Below, one piece after another: positions 31,702-38,829 of a DNA stretch of 38,829 nucleotides. Numbering within the stretch: position 1 is the first letter of the stretch; every line of letters begins with the position of its first letter. Made by a program: the position numbers and the translations under genes. The notes beneath the pieces were generated by a model. It made no database searches. It saw nothing but the letters and a program-made list of their open reading frames with translations, and was not told the DNA's origin. This DNA comes from Candidatus Flemingiibacterium merdigallinarum (lineage in GTDB: Bacteria > Bacillota > Clostridia > Oscillospirales > CAG-272): NCBI GenBank assembly GCA_904386005.1, contig CAJFKR010000016.1, positions 1-38,829 of the forward strand. Direction: 5' to 3'.

Positions 31702-32694
31702 ATGAGTTCACATGAGCTGTCCGGCGTACTCGTGCTGTATAAGCCGCGCGGCATGACGTCGCACGACTGCGTGAACAAAATACGCCGCCTGTTCGGCACA
31801 AAGAAGGTCGGTCACACCGGCACGCTCGACCCGGACGCGGTCGGGGTTCTGCCGATTCTGATAGGCCGCGCCGCCAAAGCCGCCGACGTTCTACTTGACA
31901 ATGACAAGGTCTACCGCGCCGGACTGAAGCTCGGGCTCAAAACCGACACCGAGGACATAACCGGCGAGGTTTTGAGCCGCGGCACTACGGTGGACGCGGA
32001 CGGTCGGACTATATACGCATTCGACGACGTGAAGCGGGTCGCGGCTGATTTTGTCGGCGAAATAATGCAGGTGCCGCCGATGTACAGCGCGCTCAAACGT
32101 GACGGCAAAAAGCTCGTCGACCTCGCGCGGCAGGGAATCGTCGTCGAGCGCGAGCCGCGTCCGGTGACGATATACTCGCTCGAGGTCAGCCTGCCCGACC
32201 GAGACGGGCTATCGTCGTCCGACAAGGTCGATTGTATGATGTCCGACCGGGACGGGAACATATCCGAACCCGACTATATGCTGACAGTCGCCTGCTCTAA
32301 GGGTACATATATACGCACGCTCTGCGCCGATATCGGCAGGTCGCTCGGCTGCGGCGGCGTGATGTGCTCGCTGACAAGACTGAAAGCCTCCGGATTCGAT
32401 ATTTCCGACAGCGTAACGCTCGAGACTCTCGAGTCGCTCGAGGCTCCGGAGCGCGAGCGCCTGCTCTGTCCGGTCGAGTCGCTGTTTTATGATTATCCGG
32501 CGCTTCGGCTGAAGCCTTTCTTCGAGCGGCTGGCACACTGCGGAAACGAGCTGTATCAAAAGAAGCTCGGAATCGATTATCCGGTCGGTCAGCGGATACG
32601 CCTGTACGGAGAGGGCGGCTTCTTCGCGCTCGGCGAGGTCAGGAGCTATCCGGACGGCGACGCGGTAAAGCCGATACGGCTGTTTGTGCTGTGA
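31702..32694 (+). CDS. truB: tRNA pseudouridine(55) synthase
   Basis: TruB makes the pseudouridine at position 55 of tRNAs. The product shows SGVLVLYKPRGMTSHDCVNK at the start, the catalytic Asp in GHTGTLDPDAVGVLP (about 37-51), the YRAGLKLG strand, QVPPMYSALKRDGKKLVDLAR and the SKGTYIRTLCADIG motif. An insertion of about 20 residues (SDKVDCMMSDRDGNISEPD) lies before the last strand. The C-terminal PUA-like part is present. ATG 31702 gives the standard N-terminus with AGGA 7 bases upstream. TTG 31675, 6 bases after a strong AAAGGAGGT, is an alternative that would add nine residues encoded by the repeat. Confidence 0.93.
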   Translation: MSSHELSGVLVLYKPRGMTSHDCVNKIRRLFGTKKVGHTGTLDPDAVGVLPILIGRAAKAADVLLDNDKVYRAGLKLGLKTDTEDITGEVLSRGTTVDADGRTIYAFDDVKRVAADFVGEIMQVPPMYSALKRDGKKLVDLARQGIVVEREPRPVTIYSLEVSLPDRDGLSSSDKVDCMMSDRDGNISEPDYMLTVACSKGTYIRTLCADIGRSLGCGGVMCSLTRLKASGFDISDSVTLETLESLEAPERERLLCPVESLFYDYPALRLKPFFERLAHCGNELYQKKLGIDYPVGQRIRLYGEGGFFALGEVRSYPDGDAVKPIRLFVL

Positions 32695-32731
32695 GACGGC
32701 TCGGCATATCTTGATTATATCGGAGGCTTAA

Positions 32732-33610
32732 ATGGCTTTTCACAGAGTTGATACGGCGTCGGGTGTGGTGTATTTCTGCTCGGACAAAATACCGGCGCGG
32801 CACGGCTTCGCGTCAAGACTCGGCGGCGTCAGCACGAATATACACACGTCGTCGCTAAATCAAGCCGAGGGGCGCGGTGACAGCGATGAAATCGTCGCCG
32901 AGAACCGCCGCCGATTCCTCGACGCGCTCGGACTTGACCCCGACTCGCTCGTAAGTCTTTCGCAGATACATTCAAGCCGCGTGATTTACGCGCCGAGGTC
33001 GGTTGACGGCGTGTCGGCGGATATTGAGCGCGGCTCGGGGGCAACGCACGACGCGCCGCCGAATTCACAGCCGCTCGGCTCGAATACAGCCGACACTAAC
33101 GCTGATTCGCGCGAGGGCGACGGGCTGTATACCGACATATCGGGCGTCGCGCTCGGCGTCAAGACCGCCGACTGCGTGCCGATTCTTTTGTACGCGCCCG
33201 AGGTTCCGGCGGTCGCCGCGATTCACGCCGGCTGGCGCGGAACGGTAGCCGGTATCGCCGCGGTCGGCTGCGAGGGACTCGTGTCGCTCGGTGCGAAGCC
33301 GGAAAATATCATCGCCGCGATCGGTCCGGCGATCTGCTATGACTGCTACACGGTCGGGACTGACCTGTACGAGGCGGCGGCGGCAAGTCTGGGTGCGCGG
33401 CTGGCGAGCGAGTATATATACGCGGGCGCGGACAAACGGCTGCGCGCCGACCTCAAGGGGCTGAACCGCCGCCTGATGTGTGAGTTCGGACTGCGCGGCG
33501 ACAATATCGACGTCTGCACTATGTGTACCTGTCATATGCCTGGACTGTTTTTCTCGCACCGGTTTTCGCATGGTCGGCGCGGGACTATGCTGTCGGTCAT
33601 TTCGCTGTGA
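32732..33610 (+). CDS. pgeF: YfiH/PgeF family protein (peptidoglycan-editing or purine nucleoside enzyme)
   Basis: Family members (YfiH, LACC1 domain) act as purine nucleoside phosphorylase/adenosine deaminase-like enzymes, and E. coli PgeF removes misincorporated L-Ser from peptidoglycan precursors. The zinc-site motifs are intact in this 292-residue protein: SQIHSSRV (near 79), DGLYTD, GVKTADCVPILLY (about 147-159), IHAGWRGTVAGI (about 168-179), AIGPAICYDCYTVG and the closing MCTCHMPGLFFSHRF. An insertion rich in Asn/Asp/Ala (about 100-128) lies before DGLYTD. GGAGG precedes the ATG by 6 bases. It follows truB by 37 bases and probably belongs to the same transcript. Confidence 0.9.
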   Translation: MAFHRVDTASGVVYFCSDKIPARHGFASRLGGVSTNIHTSSLNQAEGRGDSDEIVAENRRRFLDALGLDPDSLVSLSQIHSSRVIYAPRSVDGVSADIERGSGATHDAPPNSQPLGSNTADTNADSREGDGLYTDISGVALGVKTADCVPILLYAPEVPAVAAIHAGWRGTVAGIAAVGCEGLVSLGAKPENIIAAIGPAICYDCYTVGTDLYEAAAASLGARLASEYIYAGADKRLRADLKGLNRRLMCEFGLRGDNIDVCTMCTCHMPGLFFSHRFSHGRRGTMLSVISL

Positions 33611-33733
33611 CGTTTTTTGGCGAAATGTGACGGCTGTGTGACGGCTGTATGTGCGGTCATGACGTGTAAATAAATTCTATATGAATCATTGGTCAAGCGG
33701 CGAGTAATTCAAGATTTATTCATATTTTTGTGA

Positions 33734-33739
33734 TATAAT
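33734..33739 (+). promoter_or_regulatory. Extended -10 element upstream of the ABC operon
   Basis: TGATATAAT (33731-33739) is an extended -10 box; the -35 region is poor. It would give a leader of about 110 bases containing an imperfect GC-rich inverted repeat (about 33775-33820). No known riboswitch pattern is recognised in the leader. The 33611-33854 gap holds no gene. Confidence 0.5.
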
Positions 33740-33854
33740 TTTTTCATGTAATTTCAACAGCTGAGGATTAAACACGCCACCCCGCGGCAGATGTCGACAA
33801 GAATCGCCGGGCGGCGCGTCCTAAAAATCACCATTACTTTGGGGGACAAATCAA

Positions 33855-35003
33855 ATGATACAAATCCAGAACCTTGTCAAACGGTTCGGCAGCAAGTACG
33901 CGGTTGACGATATCAGCTTCGGCATAGACGAGGGTGAAATAGTCGGATTCCTCGGTCCGAATGGAGCGGGCAAATCCACGACTATGAATATCATCACCGG
34001 ATATATGTCGTCGACCTCCGGCACAGTGTCGATAGGCGGTATCGATATCCTCGAGAACCCTACCGAGGCCAAGCGCTTCATCGGCTATCTGCCCGAACAG
34101 CCGCCGCTCTACCTCGATATGACGGTGCGTGAATATCTCAATTTCGTATATGAGCTCAAGGGCTGCAAGCTGAACCGGAAAAAGCATCTCGCGGAGATCT
34201 GCGAGGTCGTCAAGATTACCGACGACTACAACAAGAACCGGCTCATCAAGAACCTGTCAAAGGGCTACAAGCAGCGTGTCGGCATAGCGCAGGCACTGGT
34301 CGGAAACCCGCGCGTGATAATCCTCGACGAGCCGACGGTCGGTCTTGACCCGAAGGAAATAATCGAGATACGCAACCTGATACGCACGCTCGGCGAGACG
34401 CACACCGTAATCCTGTCGACGCACATCCTGCCCGAGGTGCAGGCGGTCTGCGACCGAATTCTGATTATCAACGCGGGTAAGATCGTCGCCGACGAAAAGA
34501 CCGAGAACATCTCGAAGATGATCGAGGGCAACCGCCGGCTGAACGCCCGTATCTGCGGCTCACAGCGCGAGGTGCTGCGTGTCCTGCGCGGAATAAACGA
34601 AATTACTACCGCCGAGGTGTTTGGCGAGCGCGAGGGCGACAGCTTCGTATATTCGATAGAGTCGACCGCCGGAGTCGACATCCGCAAGCCGCTGTTTTAC
34701 GCGCTGGCAAGAAACAATATGCCGCTTATCGGACTCGAGCAGCAGGGAACAAACCTCGAGGACATCTTTATCTCGCTCGTGGACAAGCAGAAGGACGCGC
34801 GCAAAAAATCCCGCCGCGACTCGGTGTCGTTTGATATTAAAGCTGCGGGCTCGGGCGCAAATGACGTGAAGTCTGCCGACGGCGTCTCGGCGTCTGACGC
34901 ATCGGACGCCGAGGCGGGCATAGACTCGGCGTATACGGTCATCGCGGATCCCGACTCCGAAAGCGGAGCGGACAAGCCCGAAAACAAGGAGGAAAATAAC
35001 TGA
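33855..35003 (+). CDS. ABC-2 type transporter ATP-binding protein (GldA-like)
   Basis: The 382-residue protein carries a full nucleotide-binding domain: Walker A GPNGAGKST (34-42), Q-loop in YLPEQPPLYLDMTVREY, signature LSKGYKQRVGIAQAL, Walker B VIILDEPTVGLDP and the switch His in LSTHILPEVQ. A DUF4162-like region follows (about 225-315), then a 60-residue Ser/Asp/Ala-rich acidic tail that looks disordered. Together with the next two genes it forms the GldA-GldF-GldG arrangement known from Bacteroidota gliding operons, although related sets occur in non-gliding Clostridia and other phyla. GGGGGA lies about 8 bases before the ATG. Its stop codon overlaps the permease start (TGATG). Confidence 0.9.
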   Translation: MIQIQNLVKRFGSKYAVDDISFGIDEGEIVGFLGPNGAGKSTTMNIITGYMSSTSGTVSIGGIDILENPTEAKRFIGYLPEQPPLYLDMTVREYLNFVYELKGCKLNRKKHLAEICEVVKITDDYNKNRLIKNLSKGYKQRVGIAQALVGNPRVIILDEPTVGLDPKEIIEIRNLIRTLGETHTVILSTHILPEVQAVCDRILIINAGKIVADEKTENISKMIEGNRRLNARICGSQREVLRVLRGINEITTAEVFGEREGDSFVYSIESTAGVDIRKPLFYALARNNMPLIGLEQQGTNLEDIFISLVDKQKDARKKSRRDSVSFDIKAAGSGANDVKSADGVSASDASDAEAGIDSAYTVIADPDSESGADKPENKEENN

Positions 35004-35713
35004 TGCTCGCAATTTACAAGCGCGAAATGCTGTCCTATTTCACGTCACCGATAGGATACGTATTCATCGCGGTATTCTTGGCGCTGAACGCCTTTATCTT
35101 CTCCATATTCACGCTCATGGCAGGAGAGGGAAGCAGCGTCGGCTCGTATTTCATGTTCGTAATGTTCATATTCATAGTCCTTGTTCCGCTGCTCACGATG
35201 AAGAGCTTTTCGGAGGAGCGGAAAATGAGGACCGAGCAGCTGATCCTGACCTCGCCGGTAAGTCTTATGGGCATGGTATTCGCGAAGTTCCTCGCGGCGT
35301 TCACGATGTTCGGCGGCACGTTTCTCGGCGGCAATCTCATCAATTTCGCGACGCTGTATATGTACGGCGAGCCGAACACCGCGGTGCTGATCTCAAGCTC
35401 TATCGGTATTCTGCTTATCGGCGCGGCGTTTATCGCGATCGGAATCTTCGTCTCGGCTATGACCGAGAACCAGCTCGTCGCCGCGGTCGGAACTATGGGT
35501 ATTTTGATATTCCTCTTGCTCATCGGCTTTTTGACCTCATACATCGACTCGTATGTAGTCAGAACGGTGCTCAACTGGATTTCGATCTACAGCCGGTTCG
35601 GTAATTTCAGCTACGGTATACTCGACCCCGCGACATTCGTATATTATTTCTCGATTTGCTTTGTCTTTATGTTCATAACCGTGCGCATTTACGAGAAGCG
35701 TCGCTGGTCGTGA
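35003..35713 (+). CDS. ABC-2 type permease (GldF-like)
   Basis: This 236-residue integral membrane protein has six predicted membrane segments (about 17-40, 50-75, 95-125, 135-160, 165-190, 205-228). It starts with the typical IYKREMLSYFTSPIGYVFIAVFLALNAF and carries the EERKMRTEQLILTSPVSLMGMVFAKFLA coupling loop. It pairs with the ATPase encoded just upstream; AAGGAGG precedes the ATG and the genes overlap by one base. The length equals the usual GldF size. The transported substrate is not known. Confidence 0.88.
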   Translation: MLAIYKREMLSYFTSPIGYVFIAVFLALNAFIFSIFTLMAGEGSSVGSYFMFVMFIFIVLVPLLTMKSFSEERKMRTEQLILTSPVSLMGMVFAKFLAAFTMFGGTFLGGNLINFATLYMYGEPNTAVLISSSIGILLIGAAFIAIGIFVSAMTENQLVAAVGTMGILIFLLLIGFLTSYIDSYVVRTVLNWISIYSRFGNFSYGILDPATFVYYFSICFVFMFITVRIYEKRRWS

Positions 35714-35771
35714 TATGAAGACTTGGCATGATTAAGTTGATAATAACAGAAAGGCAGGGGCATAACCCAAG

Positions 35772-37238
35772 ATGAAAATGAATAGACTCAATCCGGCTCT
35801 GACGCGAAAGCTCAAATACGGCACCATAGCCATTGTACTGACAGCGGTCGTCGTCGCGGCGGTGATTATATTCAACACGATTTTTTCGGCGCTGGTCTAC
35901 AAATACTACTGGTATGTGGACATGACGAAGGAGGGCGTTTACGGGCTGACTGACTCGGGACGCGCTCTGCTCGACGACATAGACGAGGAAATAAACATAA
36001 TCTTCTGCCAGCCCTACGACCAGCTCGAGCAGGACGCGGCGATGAACATGATATATTCGCTCGTGCGCGAAATGGCGTCCGAGTATGACAACATTACCTA
36101 CAGCTACATCGACATAATCAAGGACCCGACCGCGGTCACGAAGTACAAGACGACGACCGCTGACAGCCGCAAAACGACTGACGTCATTGTCGAGAGCGGC
36201 ACCGAGTTCCGCGCTTTCCGCGCTGAGGCTTTCTTCGTATTTAATGAAAGCAACGTCGTTTGGGCGTTCAACGGCGAGCTGAAGCTGATTTCGGCTATGA
36301 TTCAGATAACGCAGGCAGAAACTCCGATCGCGTACTTCACGTATACGCACGGCGAATCGCTGTCTTACGATATGTTGAATCTATTCTATGACGCCGGATT
36401 TGAAGTAAGAGATATCGACCTTACAGAGCAGGACTTTGCCGAGGAGGGACGTCTGCTCGTCATCTCGAACCCGATATACGACTTCGAGGGTATCTCACCC
36501 GACACAGCGGGGCGAAAGTCGGAGATTGAGAAGATAGACGACTTCCTCGACGGCTTCGGGCACCTGATGGTGTTTGTTGACCCCGACACGCAGGATCTGC
36601 CCGAGCTGTACGAGTTCTTGACCGAATGGGGCATTGAGTTTGACAACTCGCTCTTAAAAGACCCGTCAAGCTCGCTCGACACCGAGCACTACTCGCTGGT
36701 CGGCGAATACGCGCCCTCGGATACGCTCGGCGGTTCGGTCGTCAGCACGCTGACCGAGCTTGGAACCGCGCCTAAGACGATAGTCAGCTACGCGCGTCCG
36801 ATAAATATTCTGTGGGATTCGAACAACGGTCGCATGACGTCGACGGTGCTCTACACGTCTCCGAACGCCGAGAAGTACGTGGACGGAGATTTGGTCGAGA
36901 CCGGACAGTACCCGCTTATCGTGTTGAGCCGCGAGACAAGATATATTGACAACACGCCGCACTACTCGTACGTGTTCGCCTGCGGCTCGCAGTATCTGAC
37001 CGCGAGCGACTACCTCGGACGCAAGGCGTACGGCAACAGCGACATCGTCTACGCGATGATGCGCGCGATGGGCAAGATTCAGGTGCCGGTCGACCTTGAC
37101 TTCAAGGTATTCGATGACGAGTCGCTCGACATCACGACCGCGGAGGCTACGAACTGGACTATCTTCTTGACGGCTGTGATCCCGGCAGTATTCCTTATCG
37201 CCGGTATCGTCGTATGGATCAGGAGAAAGCACGCATGA
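35772..37238 (+). CDS. GldG-like ABC auxiliary protein
   Basis: The 488-residue product has an N-terminal membrane segment (about 15-38), an extracytoplasmic region that matches the ABC-type uncharacterised transporter auxiliary domain (IDEEINIIFCQPYDQLEQDA, YIDIIKDPTAVTKY, IAYFTYTHGES, RLLVISNPIYDFEGISPDT, EIEKIDDFLDGFGHLMVFVDPD), and a C-terminal membrane segment (about 462-482) followed by a short basic tail. The middle resembles GATase1/IFT52-like folds seen in GldG. It is likely a partner that links the ABC permease to an envelope process. AAAGGCAGGGG precedes the ATG. The stop codon overlaps the next start (ATGA). Confidence 0.85.
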   Translation: MKMNRLNPALTRKLKYGTIAIVLTAVVVAAVIIFNTIFSALVYKYYWYVDMTKEGVYGLTDSGRALLDDIDEEINIIFCQPYDQLEQDAAMNMIYSLVREMASEYDNITYSYIDIIKDPTAVTKYKTTTADSRKTTDVIVESGTEFRAFRAEAFFVFNESNVVWAFNGELKLISAMIQITQAETPIAYFTYTHGESLSYDMLNLFYDAGFEVRDIDLTEQDFAEEGRLLVISNPIYDFEGISPDTAGRKSEIEKIDDFLDGFGHLMVFVDPDTQDLPELYEFLTEWGIEFDNSLLKDPSSSLDTEHYSLVGEYAPSDTLGGSVVSTLTELGTAPKTIVSYARPINILWDSNNGRMTSTVLYTSPNAEKYVDGDLVETGQYPLIVLSRETRYIDNTPHYSYVFACGSQYLTASDYLGRKAYGNSDIVYAMMRAMGKIQVPVDLDFKVFDDESLDITTAEATNWTIFLTAVIPAVFLIAGIVVWIRRKHA

Positions 37239-38829
37239 ACAATAACGAAGAAAAAAAGAATTTCGGCACCCTCGAGGAGGAGGCGGCCGAAGCCAAGGCA
37301 AAGAGCGAATCTACGCTCTTTGCCCCGCCGCCTCCCGAGACAAAGAATCTGACGAAGCGTCAGAAGCAGAACACGATGAAAAAGCAGCGGCGGACGATAA
37401 TCATACTTGCGATAATCGTCGCCGCGGCGATAGCGGCATACTTCCTCGTAGTTTTGCCGATAGTAAACTACGTCGAGGAGGTCACCGAAGAGACGGTACA
37501 CCTGCTTGACGGCGAGGAGCTCGGCACAAACGACCGAATCCTGATGTTCAGCCACGAGGAAAAGGCGGACATTCAGTCGATACGGGTACACAACGAATAC
37601 GGCGAATGGGGCGTACACTACGACGCGGAAGCCGAGGATTTCTATATCGACGACTATCCGGAGGCTCCGTATGACAAGGAGAAGTTCTCGTCGCTGATTG
37701 TCAGCGCGGGCTACACCTTGTCTATGACGCGTGTTACCGAGGACGCCGAGGATATGTCCGAATACGGACTCGCTGACAGCGACAATCCGGCGTACTACAC
37801 GCTGACGACGCGCGACGGCGAGGAGCACACGGTCTACATCGGCGACCCGATACCGACGAACGCCGGCTACTACTGCCGCTACAAGGACAGAAACGCGGTT
37901 TACGTCCTCGACAAGACCCTGAGCGACACTCTGCTCCAGCCGCTCGAAACTATGATAACTCCGATGCTGACTCTGCCGATGTCGACGAACGACTACTTCA
38001 CGATCAAGAATTTTGCCATCATGAAGGGCGACGAGATAACCGTCCTCATCACCTACCTCGAGGAGGAGGAAAAGGAGGAGGAAGCGGCGCTCGGCTCATA
38101 CCATATGCTCGCTCCGGCGAACTACACGGTCAACGACTCGAACTATTCGGTCGCGCTCGAGCAGCTTACGAACTTCCAAGGCACGTCGACGCTGGTATAC
38201 GACCCGACCGAGGAGGAGCTGGCCGAGTACGGTCTCTTAGAACCGGCGTACAGCATTTACTATGAGTATCAGGGAATTCAGCAGTCGGTGGTATTCAGCG
38301 AGAAGAACGAGAACGGCAACTACTACGCCTACTCGCTCTTATTCAATCTGATAACCGAAATCGACGGCGCGACTAACGAATGGCTTGACTGGGACCTCAT
38401 CGAGTGGGTCGACGAGCCGATATTCATGATGAACATCAACGACGTCGCGACGATCACGGTCGAGAGTGAGACCGCCACCCGAACGTTCGACCTTGTGGGC
38501 GACGGACAGGAGCTTGTCGTCACCGAACGCGCGACCGGATTCCAGCCGGAGGTTCAGAACTTCCGTCAGTTCTACAAGACCCTGCTGTCAATATATATGC
38601 AGGACTATGTAGGCATGACCGCGGACGAGATTGCCGCGCTCGACGATTCGGAGGATCTCTACCTTACGCTGACCGTCGAGACGAGAGCCGGCGTTACGCA
38701 CGTCTACAAGTTCTATCCCTATTCGACCCGCCGCGCGTACTACACGGTCGACGGCGTAGGCGAATTCTACGTTCTGCGCGACATGGCGACAAAGGTGATC
38801 TCCGACGCGGAAAAGGTCATGACCAACAC
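37235..38829 (+). CDS. DUF4340-domain protein, 3' end outside the window
   Basis: The frame stays open from ATG 37235 to the window end (531 codons, no stop). The N-terminus is an acidic, proline-containing cytoplasmic stretch (about 1-46), then a membrane segment IIILAIIVAAAIAAYFLVVLPI (about 49-70) and a large extracytoplasmic part. Two or more repeats of the DUF4340 pattern can be seen: YTLSMTRVTEDAEDMSEYGL, YTLTTRDGEEHTVYIGD, a second TSTLVYDPTEEELAEYGLLEP unit, and a third region near the end. DUF4340 proteins regularly follow GldG-like genes and have no known biochemical role. The ATGA overlap with the upstream gene points to co-translation. One long Glu-rich run (TYLEEEEKEEEAAL) interrupts the domain. 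Confidence 0.85.
   Translation, partial: MNNNEEKKNFGTLEEEAAEAKAKSESTLFAPPPPETKNLTKRQKQNTMKKQRRTIIILAIIVAAAIAAYFLVVLPIVNYVEEVTEETVHLLDGEELGTNDRILMFSHEEKADIQSIRVHNEYGEWGVHYDAEAEDFYIDDYPEAPYDKEKFSSLIVSAGYTLSMTRVTEDAEDMSEYGLADSDNPAYYTLTTRDGEEHTVYIGDPIPTNAGYYCRYKDRNAVYVLDKTLSDTLLQPLETMITPMLTLPMSTNDYFTIKNFAIMKGDEITVLITYLEEEEKEEEAALGSYHMLAPANYTVNDSNYSVALEQLTNFQGTSTLVYDPTEEELAEYGLLEPAYSIYYEYQGIQQSVVFSEKNENGNYYAYSLLFNLITEIDGATNEWLDWDLIEWVDEPIFMMNINDVATITVESETATRTFDLVGDGQELVVTERATGFQPEVQNFRQFYKTLLSIYMQDYVGMTADEIAALDDSEDLYLTLTVETRAGVTHVYKFYPYSTRRAYYTVDGVGEFYVLRDMATKVISDAEKVMTN

Noticed and set aside
1-38829. tRNA or rRNA genes
   Set aside because: No tRNA-like GTTCGA-centred cloverleaf with matching acceptor arms or rRNA segment was recognised; GAGTTCGA at 7382 and 18408 is part of the inverted-repeat ends.

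Overview
The window looks like a chromosomal segment of an uncultured, fairly GC-rich member of the Clostridia (Oscillospirales or Christensenellales-like). This rests on inference. Genes carry Bacillota-type AGGAGG ribosome binding sites. Several promoters are near-perfect TTGACA-17-TATAAT. There is a conserved rbfA-nrnA-truB-pgeF neighbourhood, a YitT/DUF2179 membrane protein, an oligoendopeptidase F and a GapA of bacterial type. I see no rRNA, tRNA, CRISPR array, phage gene or transposase gene.

Layout. 1-4131: glutamate 5-kinase (proB, short form), a YitT-family membrane protein with a peptide-repeat N-terminus, an internally deleted URO-D/methyltransferase-like gene, and a divergent MreB-like actin homologue. 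4132-7358: a strong promoter followed by a GH127-type beta-L-arabinofuranosidase and a sugar isomerase/epimerase-like TIM barrel. 7557-8606 (minus): gapA. 8941-13464: a promoter and a three-gene operon of a VTC-domain polyphosphate-polymerase-like protein, a DUF4956 membrane protein and a CotH-kinase lipoprotein. 13465-14080: a gene-free region with two facing arrays of hairpins. 14081-18277: a GH99-like (WbsX) glycosidase, a GyrI-like small protein and a GH78 alpha-L-rhamnosidase. The three glycosidases lack signal peptides, so they probably act on imported plant-type oligosaccharides. 18278-18755: a gene-free region holding an element with perfect terminal inverted repeats. 18756-22983 (minus): an M3 oligoendopeptidase and an aconitase-family hydratase. 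23238-29847: a more AT-rich, accessory-looking block with a small secreted Cys-rich protein, a FtsX/MacB-type ABC transporter, two tandem paralogous lipoproteins and a FAD-dependent oxidoreductase. 30088-33610: rbfA-nrnA-truB-pgeF. 33855-38829: a GldA/GldF/GldG-like ABC operon plus a DUF4340 protein that runs off the window.

The most unusual content is non-coding. Several families of structured repeats share the intergenic spaces. (a) REP-like hairpins with differing stems, mostly GNA-type triloops and an AGAGTGG 'foot', arranged as two convergent arrays around a 226-bp core (13498-14030), plus solitary members. (b) A 120-bp four-hairpin cassette present twice in opposite orientation (2410-2529 and 31568-31690), with compensatory base changes in a stem; one copy supplies the nrnA stop codon and the nearest strong SD to truB. 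(c) A 317-bp element with perfect 16-bp terminal inverted repeats (18402-18718) and a 65-bp miniature relative (7376-7440). (d) A 60-bp hairpin repeat (6-65 and 18606-18665), one copy inside (c). In-frame minisatellites in yitT and the VTC gene, and a 27-bp tandem repeat, suggest that repeat expansion is common in this genome.
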